Positions 6,992 to 12,368 of a DNA stretch of 13,340 nt are shown one piece after another. Below the pieces are notes generated by a model that saw nothing but the letters and a program-made list of their open reading frames with translations, made no database searches and had not been told where the DNA came from. How positions within the stretch are numbered: position 1 is the first letter of the stretch; each line of letters opens with the position of its first letter. Both the position numbers and the translations under genes were made by a program. Origin of the DNA: an uncultured Streptococcus sp. (GTDB lineage: Bacteria > Bacillota > Bacilli > Lactobacillales > Streptococcaceae); NCBI GenBank assembly GCA_934215455.1, contig CAKPZX010000041.1, forward strand, positions 1 through 13,340. The letters run 5' to 3'.

Positions 6992-7744
6992 ATGTCAGAA
7001 ACGATTTTAGTAACAGGAGCTTCAGCTGGCTTTGGTCAAGCGATTTGCCGTCGCTTAGTAGCAGATGGATACCGTGTGATCGGATCAGCTAGACGCATTG
7101 AAAAATTACAGGCTCTCCAAGAAGAGCTGGGAGAAGCCTTTTATCCCCTGAAAATGGATGTGACGGAGCTTTCTCAGGTGGATCATGCACTTGCCAGTTT
7201 GCCAAAAGATTGGGAGAGAGTGGATGTTTTGATCAATAATGCTGGCTTGGCCCTAGGTCTCGCCCCAGCTTATGAAGCGGAGGTCGCAGACTGGCTGACC
7301 ATGATTCAGACCAATATTGTCGGCTTGACCTATCTGACAAGGAAAATCTTGCCCCAGATGGTGGAACGAAATGATGGCTATATTATCAATTTGGGCTCTA
7401 CAGCAGGAACTGTGCCTTATCCAGGGGCTAATGTTTACGGGGCATCCAAGGCTTTTGTCAAGCAATTCTCCCTCAATCTTCGGGCGGATCTAGCTGGTAA
7501 GAAGATTCGTGTCAGCAATATTGAACCCGGTCTTTGTGAAGGGACAGAGTTCTCTTCTGTTCGCTTTAAAGGAGACGAAAAACGGGTAGAAGCCCTCTAT
7601 CGTGATGCCCATGCCATTCAGCCGGAAGACATTGCTAACACCGTAGCTTGGTTGATCCAACAGCCCAAGCATGTCAATGTCAATCGGATTGAAATCATGC
7701 CGGTTTCCCAAACCTTTGGCCCTCAACCCGTTTATCGTGATTAA
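6992..7744 (+). CDS. ydfG: SDR-family NADP-dependent dehydrogenase, YdfG-like
   Basis: 250 residues, a classical short-chain dehydrogenase. Cofactor loop TGASAGFG (8-15) with SARR further on (arginines at the NADP position), NNAG (82-85), and catalytic Ser136, Tyr149 and Lys153 (GSTAG, YGASK). The IEPGLCEGTEFSSVRFKGD stretch and the overall length match Escherichia coli YdfG very closely; that enzyme oxidises L-allo-threonine, serine and other 3-hydroxy acids and reduces malonic semialdehyde. The ATG is four bases after the ecfT-like stop, with GGAGG (6980-6984) overlapping the end of that gene, so it belongs to the same operon. Why a YdfG enzyme travels with a phosphorylase and transporter is unclear. 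The true substrate may differ from that of E. coli. Confidence 0.92.
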   Translation: MSETILVTGASAGFGQAICRRLVADGYRVIGSARRIEKLQALQEELGEAFYPLKMDVTELSQVDHALASLPKDWERVDVLINNAGLALGLAPAYEAEVADWLTMIQTNIVGLTYLTRKILPQMVERNDGYIINLGSTAGTVPYPGANVYGASKAFVKQFSLNLRADLAGKKIRVSNIEPGLCEGTEFSSVRFKGDEKRVEALYRDAHAIQPEDIANTVAWLIQQPKHVNVNRIEIMPVSQTFGPQPVYRD

Positions 7745-7753
7745 AAAGAGAAG

Positions 7754-7784
7754 CAACCACTCCACAAGGGGTTGGTTGTTTTTT
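7754..7784 (+). terminator. Terminator of the phosphorylase/ECF/ydfG operon
   Basis: CAACCA (7754-7759) and CTCC (7760-7763), ACAA loop, then GGGG (7768-7771), a bulged T and TGGTTG (7773-7778). Six T follow at 7779-7784. The ten-pair stem has one bulge. Confidence 0.85.
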
Positions 7785-7803
7785 ATGTTTCCTCTGGTAT
7801 AAT
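7776..7803 (+). promoter_or_regulatory. Promoter of the PfkB-family kinase gene
   Basis: TTGTTT (7776-7781) lies in the terminator's T run, followed by a 16-base spacer and extended -10 TGGTATAAT (7795-7803), the same nine bases as at 3664-3672. The start near 7810 gives an 18-base leader with AAGGAG at 7816-7821. Confidence 0.7.
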
Positions 7804-7827
7804 AGAAGGCAAAGTAAGGAGAAAAAG

Positions 7828-8730
7828 ATGACAGCTGCGTTAATTATTGGTTCTACAGTTTGTGATGTGATGATTTACTTGGATCGTTTGCCAAGTCGTG
7901 AAGGAGATGCCCATATTGATCACCAGCAATGGTCTGTGGGAGGTTGTGCCTTTAATGTCGTTAATATCCTTCATTTTTTGTCGCAACCCTACCAGTTTGT
8001 TTCGCCAGTCGGTTCTGGGATGTATGGTGATTTTATTCGGAGAGAGCTGAAACAATTAGGGATTTCCTCTAGCATCTCATTAGAAGGGGCCAATGGTTGC
8101 TGTTACTGCTTTGTAGAGTCTGATGGTGAAAGAACCTTTTTATCGGACCACGGAGTGGAGTATAGCTTTCAAGCAGAGTGGCTAAAAGAGATCGAGACAG
8201 ATCGGTTTGATTACATCTACTTATGTGGTCTTGAAGTCGAGGAGCCAACCGGTCTTGCATTGGTCCAGTCTGTTTCGCAACTAGAAGGCCAGGTGATTTT
8301 CGCACCTGGGCCACGCGGACTCTTGATTCCAAAGGATCGACTGAAAGCAATTTATGATCTGCATCCAATTCTCCATGTTAATGAGGCTGAAGCACTGGCT
8401 TTTTCAGGGTGTAGAGAGATCCAGCCAGCCATCGAATACTTGTATCAGAGAACGGGGAAATTGGTCATTGTCACCTTGGGTGAAAACGGAGCGGTTGCCT
8501 ATGATGGCAACTGGTATGAGGCAGACGGTTTTCCAACAGAAGTTGTCGATACAGTAGGCGCTGGAGATAGCCATGTGGGCGCCTTCATATCCGCCCGTTT
8601 AGAAGGCTTAGATATGACGCAAGCCTTAAGGTTTGCCAACAAAGTCTCTAGTCAGATTGTTGCAAGTAAGGGCGTTCATCTGACAAAAGAGCAGCAAGAA
8701 GCCCTGCGAACAGAATTAAAACAAAAATAA
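7828..8730 (+). CDS. PfkB-family sugar or nucleoside kinase
   Basis: 300 residues of the ribokinase fold. It transfers phosphate from ATP to a hydroxyl of a sugar, nucleoside or similar compound in the cytoplasm. Seen: the N-terminal substrate motif SVGGCAFNV (Gly38-Asn43), the lid region following DRLPSREGD, and the C-terminal DTVGAGDSHVGAF with catalytic Asp247 in the anion-hole GAGD. An ATP-site TLGENGAVAYDG precedes it. Several cysteines (Cys12, Cys40, NGCCYCF) are unusual in number for a streptococcal cytoplasmic enzyme. Specificity cannot be assigned: ribokinase, pseudouridine kinase, nucleoside kinase and others share these motifs. It follows the phosphorylase/ECF operon but has its own promoter, so a shared pathway is only an inference. 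Confidence 0.88.
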   Translation: MTAALIIGSTVCDVMIYLDRLPSREGDAHIDHQQWSVGGCAFNVVNILHFLSQPYQFVSPVGSGMYGDFIRRELKQLGISSSISLEGANGCCYCFVESDGERTFLSDHGVEYSFQAEWLKEIETDRFDYIYLCGLEVEEPTGLALVQSVSQLEGQVIFAPGPRGLLIPKDRLKAIYDLHPILHVNEAEALAFSGCREIQPAIEYLYQRTGKLVIVTLGENGAVAYDGNWYEADGFPTEVVDTVGAGDSHVGAFISARLEGLDMTQALRFANKVSSQIVASKGVHLTKEQQEALRTELKQK

Positions 8731-8732
8731 AA

Positions 8733-8911
8733 AAGAGAGTGGGACAGAAATCGGTAATTCGTTAGAATTCGATTTCGTCGTCCCACCTCCGCACAGTTGA
8801 GTAGGGCTGTAAAAGCTGATGAAATCAGCGTAGTAGAGCCCACTCAACCACTGCGTCTTGCTTGACAATCCAAAAATAATTGAGAGGCTAGGACTTTTGT
8901 CCCAGCCTCTT
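8733..8911 (+). repeat. MITE-like intergenic element with imperfect terminal inverted repeats
   Basis: Three nested stem-loops fill the stretch. A: GTGGGAC (8739-8745)/GTCCCAC (8780-8786), with inner AAATCG/CGATTT and AATTC/GAATT. B: CGCA (8790-8793)/TGCG (8852-8855), GTTGAGT/ACTCAAC, GGGCT/AGCCC and GCTGAT/ATCAGC with a GAA loop. C: AGAGGCT (8883-8889)/AGCCTCT (8904-8910) and GGAC/GTCC with a TTTT loop. The ends are inverted repeats: 8733-8749 against the complement of 8895-8911 matches at 14 of 17 positions. There is no coding frame of note. I recall similar elements between genes in other oral streptococci; a copy count needs a search. It starts two bases after the kinase stop and may end its transcript. 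Confidence 0.75.
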
Positions 8912-8953
8912 ATTTGACTTTATCCGCTTGACCCTTTGTATCTTACTGAAATG
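8911..8953 (+). repeat. Direct repeat, copy 1 (tail of the intergenic element)
   Basis: The stretch TATTTGACTTTATCCGCTT and the following CCCTTTGTATCTTACT recur at 9125-9162 with one single-base indel and two mismatches over 38 positions. Each copy directly follows a stem-loop whose stem contains GGAC/GTCC. Confidence 0.8.
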
Positions 8954-9017
8954 AACACGGGCTGCGGATTGTGTCAAAAAGCGCAAAATACATTAGTACT
9001 AAAACCAAGACACAGTA

Positions 9018-9124
9018 GCTGATTGAATTCTTCTCTCGTCTTTTAGTTCGGAAGAATCCTAATCAGCCTTGTGGGGGCAGGACAACGAAGCAATCCCATA
9101 CAACAGTGCTTCTGTCCTGCTCCC
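9018..9124 (+). repeat. Two further stem-loops before the rsmG 3' end
   Basis: D: GCTGATT (9018-9024)/AATCAGC (9061-9067) with inner ATTCTTC (9027-9033)/GAAGAAT (9051-9057). E: GCAGGAC (9077-9083)/GTCCTGC (9114-9120) with inner GAAGCA (9087-9092)/TGCTTC (9107-9112). Stem-loop E sits immediately before direct-repeat copy 2, as stem-loop C sits before copy 1. Bases 8954-9017 between the two blocks show no feature. Confidence 0.75.
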
Positions 9125-9168
9125 TATTTTGACTTTATCCGCTTAGCCCTTTGTATCTTACTACAATG
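9125..9168 (+). repeat. Direct repeat, copy 2, running into the rsmG stop
   Basis: Copy of 8911-8953. It covers the rsmG stop codon (complement of 9161-9163), and similarity fades within the last two codons. One reading is that the rsmG 3' flank was duplicated together with a stem-loop. Confidence 0.8.
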
Positions 9169-9874
9169 GCCTCTTATTAGGCATACCCGCTTTTCTTGGG
9201 TATTTATTGGGGGTTTCTTTTTTCTTTTCGACGACAGTGATATAGCGTGGATCGCCATTTGGCAATTCATACTGTAGATTGTCTTCAACCTTACTAAATA
9301 GCAGGTTGAGGGCATTTTTTGCTTCTTCCAACTCTTCTGGAGCATTGCTGGCCTTGAGAGCGAGGAGCCGTCCTCCTACTTTCAGGTAAGGGATAGTCAG
9401 CTCAGAAAGGACCTGCATGCGAGCAACAGCGCGCGCTGTTACGAGGTCAAATTGGGCACGAAAGGCCTTGTCTTGCGCAAAGTCCTCGGCACGTCCATGG
9501 TAGAAATGAACCCCACTTAAGCCCAACTCTTCAGCCAGCAAGTGAAGGAAATTGATCCGCTTATTGAGGGAATCAATGATGGTCACATCCAGATCAGGGA
9601 AAAGGATCTTCATGGGTAGGCTGGGAAAGCCAGCGCCAGCTCCGATATCCAGGAGATGGATGGGTTGGTTTTCAATCAAGCCCTGTAAAATGGGTGCGAT
9701 AGAATCATAAAAATGCTTGAGATAGACTTCGTCTTTTTCGGTGATGGCCGTAAGATTAATCTTTTCATTCCATTCAACGAGGAGCTCGAAATAGCGTTCG
9801 TATTGCTCTTTTTGACGATCAGTTAATGGGAAGCCGAGATCGGCTAAACGGGCATAAAATTCTTCTGGTTTCAT
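9161..9874 (-). CDS. rsmG: 16S rRNA (guanine(527)-N7)-methyltransferase RsmG (GidB)
   Basis: 237 residues, the usual length for streptococci. It methylates N7 of G527 in 16S rRNA using S-adenosylmethionine. Seen: NEKINLTAI near residues 36-44, the SAM-binding [17 protein letters not shown] (motif I, from about residue 73), the acidic [16 protein letters not shown], the conserved VTARAVARM, and a C-terminus rich in Lys and Pro ([18 protein letters not shown]), which is typical. The ATG has no Shine-Dalgarno sequence; the predicted -10 lies only seven bases upstream, so the transcript may begin at the start codon. It is divergent from lemA, convergent with the kinase gene, and its stop lies inside a repeat copy. 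Loss of this gene is known to give low-level streptomycin resistance in other bacteria; here it looks intact. Confidence 0.95.
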   Translation of the reverse strand: MKPEEFYARLADLGFPLTDRQKEQYERYFELLVEWNEKINLTAITEKDEVYLKHFYDSIAPILQGLIENQPIHLLDIGAGAGFPSLPMKILFPDLDVTIIDSLNKRINFLHLLAEELGLSGVHFYHGRAEDFAQDKAFRAQFDLVTARAVARMQVLSELTIPYLKVGGRLLALKASNAPEELEEAKNALNLLFSKVEDNLQYELPNGDPRYITVVEKKKETPNKYPRKAGMPNKRPL

Positions 9875-9880
9875 GCTATT

Positions 9881-9889
9881 ATTTTACCA
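9881..9889 (-). promoter_or_regulatory. Extended -10 promoter of rsmG
   Basis: On the minus strand TGGTAAAAT (complement of 9881-9889) is an extended -10. Its last base is seven bases before the A of the rsmG ATG (9874), the normal distance to a transcription start. No convincing -35. Confidence 0.55.
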
Positions 9890-9905
9890 CAAAATAAGGG
9901 AAATT

Positions 9906-9914
9906 TGATATACT
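9906..9914 (+). promoter_or_regulatory. Extended -10 promoter of lemA-htpX
   Basis: TGATATACT (9906-9914) is an extended -10; transcription would start near 9921. A -35 for it would fall at about 9884-9891, on top of the rsmG -10, so the two divergent promoters likely exclude each other. Ribosome site AAAGGA at 9929-9934. Confidence 0.6.
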
Positions 9915-9944
9915 GGTAGAAAGAAATGAAAGGAATTCAATAAA

Positions 9945-10505
9945 ATGATTTGGATTATTCTTGGGATCCTTGTGGTCCTTGTGTTGATTGTAGTAGGAGT
10001 TTACAACGGTTTGGTAAAAAGCCGGATGCAAACTCGCGAAGCATGGAGTCAAATTGATGTGCAATTGAAACGTCGGAATGACTTGATTCCAAACTTGATC
10101 GAAACCGTTAAAGGCTATGCCAAGTACGAAGGAGATACACTTGCTAAGGTCACTCAACTTCGCCAACAAGTAGCGCAAGCTTCTTCACCAGCAGAAGCAA
10201 TGGCGGCCAGCGATGCTCTTTCTCGTCAAGTAGCAGGCATCTTTGCGGTGGCTGAAAACTACCCAGACTTGAAAGCTAACACCAACTTCATGCAATTGCA
10301 AGAAGAATTGACCAACACAGAAAATAAAATTTCTTATGCTCGTCAATTGTACAACAGTGTCACAAGCAACTATAATGTGAAATTGGAAACTTTCCCAACA
10401 AACGTGATTGCTGGAATGTTTGGCTTCAAACAGGCTGAATTCCTTCAAGTGCCTGAAGAAGAAAAAGCAGTACCAAAGGTGGACTTTAGCGGATTAGGAG
10501 ACTAA
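9945..10505 (+). CDS. lemA: LemA family membrane protein
   Basis: 186 residues. One N-terminal membrane segment (IIWILG-type, residues 2-20) is followed by the LemA signature: [20 protein letters not shown], then [17 protein letters not shown], a long helical region with [19 protein letters not shown], the [14 protein letters not shown] motif and [12 protein letters not shown]. The usual topology leaves the N-terminus outside or in the membrane and a helical bundle on one side; its molecular role is not settled. It is followed one base after its stop by htpX, a pairing common in streptococci and other bacteria, which suggests a shared role in membrane protein quality control (inference). Some charged residues close the chain ([16 protein letters not shown]). 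Length is normal. Confidence 0.95.
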   Translation: MIWIILGILVVLVLIVVGVYNGLVKSRMQTREAWSQIDVQLKRRNDLIPNLIETVKGYAKYEGDTLAKVTQLRQQVAQASSPAEAMAASDALSRQVAGIFAVAENYPDLKANTNFMQLQEELTNTENKISYARQLYNSVTSNYNVKLETFPTNVIAGMFGFKQAEFLQVPEEEKAVPKVDFSGLGD

Positions 10506-10506
10506 T

Positions 10507-11403
10507 ATGCTGTTTGACCAAATTGCAAGCAATAAAAGGAGAACCTGGATTCTCCTTATTGCTTTTTTCATAATCTTGGCTCTCATCGGAGCAGCCGTTG
10601 GCTACCTCTGGTTAGGCTCCTCCCTTGGTGGGATTATCCTCGCCTTGATCATTGGTGGAATCTATGCCTTTAGCATGATTTTCCAATCAACCGAGGTCGT
10701 CATGCGGATGAACGGGGCGCGTGAGGTGACGGAAGAGCAAGCCCCTCAACTCTACCATATTGTACAAGATATGGCTATGGTAGCTCAAATCCCTATGCCT
10801 CGGGTCTATATTGTGGATGATCCTTCGATGAATGCATTTGCGACAGGGTCTAATCCTCAAAATGCTGCTGTTGCAGCAACGACAGGTCTTCTAGCCGTGA
10901 TGAACCGTGAGGAATTGGAGGGAGTTATCGGACACGAAGTCAGCCATATTCGCAATTACGATATTCGCATCTCTACGATTGCAGTTGCCCTTGCTAGTGC
11001 CATCACCATGCTTTCTAGCATTGGTGGACGGATGATGTGGTGGGGCGGTGGCCGTAGCCGGGATGATGATCGAGAAGGTAGCGGTGGTTTGGAGATTGTT
11101 ATGTTGATCCTTTCCTTGCTTGCCATCGTTCTAGCTCCATTAGCAGCGACCTTGGTCCAGTTAGCCATTTCTCGTCAACGGGAGTTCCTAGCAGACGCTT
11201 CAAGTGTCGAATTGACACGGAATCCTCAAGGGATGATCAATGCTTTGTTAAAGCTAGACAATAGCGAACCCATGCAACGACATGTCGATGATGCGAGCAG
11301 TGCTCTTTTTATCAACGATCCAAAAAAAGAATCCGGTTTGCAAAAACTCTTTTATACCCACCCACCCATTGCTGAGCGGGTGGCTCGCCTAAGAAAAATG
11401 TAA
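10507..11403 (+). CDS. htpX: M48-family membrane zinc metalloprotease HtpX
   Basis: 298 residues. It degrades damaged or misfolded membrane proteins at the cytoplasmic membrane. Two N-terminal membrane segments (about residues 15-36 and 39-59), the conserved substrate-side [17 protein letters not shown], the zinc motif HEVSH (143-147: His143, Glu144, His147), two further hydrophobic segments (about 155-172 and 193-222) with a Gly/Arg/Asp-rich linker between them, and the third zinc ligand Glu226 in RQREFLADA. The C-terminal [12 protein letters not shown] is typical of the family. ATG one base after the lemA stop, with AGGAG at 10496-10500 inside lemA: coupled expression. All catalytic residues are present. 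Confidence 0.96.
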   Translation: MLFDQIASNKRRTWILLIAFFIILALIGAAVGYLWLGSSLGGIILALIIGGIYAFSMIFQSTEVVMRMNGAREVTEEQAPQLYHIVQDMAMVAQIPMPRVYIVDDPSMNAFATGSNPQNAAVAATTGLLAVMNREELEGVIGHEVSHIRNYDIRISTIAVALASAITMLSSIGGRMMWWGGGRSRDDDREGSGGLEIVMLILSLLAIVLAPLAATLVQLAISRQREFLADASSVELTRNPQGMINALLKLDNSEPMQRHVDDASSALFINDPKKESGLQKLFYTHPPIAERVARLRKM

Positions 11404-11406
11404 AGA

Positions 11407-11473
11407 AAGAGGCTGGGCAGTTTTTGCCCAGCCTTTGATGTTTGATAGAGATAACTGTAGGACGCAGTGGTTG
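11407..11473 (+). repeat. htpX terminator within a truncated, diverged copy of the intergenic element
   Basis: AGGCTGGGCA (11410-11419), GTTTT loop, TGCCCAGCCT (11425-11434): a ten-pair perfect stem, bracketed by A-rich and T-rich flanks so that it could stop transcripts from either side, though the T tracts are weak. AAGAGGCTGGG at 11407 and GACGCAGTGGTTG at 11461 are 54 bases apart. The same two words occur in the reverse complement of the 8733-8911 element, also 54 bases apart (from 8911 and from 8857). So this is an end fragment of that element in the opposite orientation. Confidence 0.7.
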
Positions 11474-11577
11474 CTTTCTACAAGCACTACTTTGAGATGG
11501 GGGAAAAGATTTTCCAAGAAAATTTCCTAAGTCTTTGTTTCCTTTATCAGTAACCTCCAATAGTCTTACTGGTAATT
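11474..11577. other. Intergenic stretch between htpX and the CYTH gene
   Basis: A small imperfect hairpin (AGTGGTTG 11466-11473 with CAAGCACT 11481-11488), the self-complementary GGAAAAGATTTTCC (11502-11515), and a CAGTAA/TTACTG hairpin (11548-11571) just beyond the minus-strand gene's stop, lacking a T run. No gene seen. Confidence 0.4.
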
Positions 11578-12135
11578 TCAATTACGTCCACTTTTTTCTC
11601 TCATTAATTGGACATAACCCTTTGTTTCTATTTTTGAATTTAAAAACGAGAACTCTCCGCACATTTTATCATAAAAATGATTATAATCTTCTTGAGAAAA
11701 ATCTCCTAAAATCTCTATTTCAAGATAAAATCCAAGACCATCAATCTTATCTAGATTAATCGTTTTATTTTCTAGAGCATTATGGTAAGTCTTTCTGTAT
11801 TTACTTATTGTGAAGACATTTGAAAAACCGGTTTGCAACATCTTCCTTACAAATTCTAATTTTTCAGACTCCAACTCTATTTCACTTTCATTCCACATTC
11901 CTTGTTTTATTGTATCTTTTCTTGTGAAAATACATGATATATTGTCATCTTCTTGACGAATCCTATAAATAAAACTTCCTACCTCATCATTTTCAAATTC
12001 TTTTCCTTTTGCTTTAAAATATTCATCAACTTGCTTATTTTCACACTTAAATTTATATTGTTTTTCTAAATATGAAATAGCCTTATTATAATCTCCCTCA
12101 TCATTGAGTGCGAATCTAACTTCTAATTCATTCAT
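11578..12135 (-). CDS. CYTH-domain protein, class IV adenylate cyclase (CyaB)-like
   Basis: 185 residues. The N-terminus MNELEVRFAL matches the ExExK-type strand that opens CYTH domains (here Glu-Leu-Glu-Val-Arg), which act on triphosphates as CyaB cyclases, thiamine triphosphatases or triphosphate tunnel enzymes. Further charged strands follow (FIYRIRQED, IELESEKLEFVRKMLQTGF, KYRKTYHN) and a late LGFYLEIEILGD, the acidic strand typical of CyaB-like members. Lys at the usual third motif position is replaced by Arg. Start: AGAGGT lies seven bases upstream on the minus strand. Base composition is clearly richer in A and T than the neighbours, suggesting acquisition. The preceding frame on the same strand overlaps it by eight bases, implying former co-translation. 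The true reaction is unknown; confidence in the fold is moderate. Confidence 0.75.
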   Translation of the reverse strand: MNELEVRFALNDEGDYNKAISYLEKQYKFKCENKQVDEYFKAKGKEFENDEVGSFIYRIRQEDDNISCIFTRKDTIKQGMWNESEIELESEKLEFVRKMLQTGFSNVFTISKYRKTYHNALENKTINLDKIDGLGFYLEIEILGDFSQEDYNHFYDKMCGEFSFLNSKIETKGYVQLMREKSGRN

Positions 12136-12336
12136 TTATTTTACCTCTCAATTCTTCAATGGATGGAGTCTCTTTAAATTCACTCAGTCTATAGTAAACT
12201 TCTAGAGATGTTTTATAAACACAAAGCTTAATGTTATAATTATCAAGCAAATTTTTTAATCGTATTCCATAAAAACATTTACTGCATCTGCATTTTCCCT
12301 AATTATACAATATATAAATATATCATGCAAGTGTTT
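12128..12336 (-). pseudogene. Frameshifted, 5'-truncated remnant of a gene coupled to the CYTH gene
   Basis: Minus-strand reading: an open stretch from 12336 encodes HDIFIYCIIRENADAVNVFM and EYD, then hits TAA (12258-12256). Restoring one T in the GATTAAAAAA tract joins it to a second open frame that continues LKNLLDNYNIKLCVYKTS, then LEVYYRLSEFKETPSIEELR, and stops at TGA 12130-12128, eight bases inside the CYTH gene. Together this gives about 68 residues that read as one natural protein. No ATG fits either part and a stop (12339-12337) lies just upstream, so the 5' end is missing. I do not recognise the family. A sequencing error is the alternative for the frameshift, but not for the missing start. 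Confidence 0.55.
12302..12330 (-). promoter_or_regulatory. Promoter-like sequence upstream of the CYTH gene
   Basis: On the minus strand TTGCAT (12330-12325), exactly 17 bases, TATAAT (12307-12302). It lies within the remnant's coding stretch, so it may be fortuitous in AT-rich DNA, but it is the best candidate to express the CYTH gene now that the upstream gene is broken. Confidence 0.45.
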
Positions 12337-12368
12337 TTAAATCTGTATTTTAACCCTATCTTACTAAT

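Noticed and set aside
8733..9124. CRISPR array or tRNA/rRNA cluster in the gene-free region
   Set aside because: The repeats are inverted stem-loops plus one duplicated tail, not evenly spaced identical units, and no cloverleaf or rRNA sequence is visible.
9071..9277. Open frame of 68 codons across the repeats and the rsmG 3' end
   Set aside because: It runs through stem-loop E and antisense to rsmG, with no ribosome site and no recognisable protein pattern.
12240..12298. Programmed frameshift in the remnant at the A-rich tract
   Set aside because: The stop codon precedes the A run in the first frame, so a slippery site could not act before termination; a base loss is simpler.
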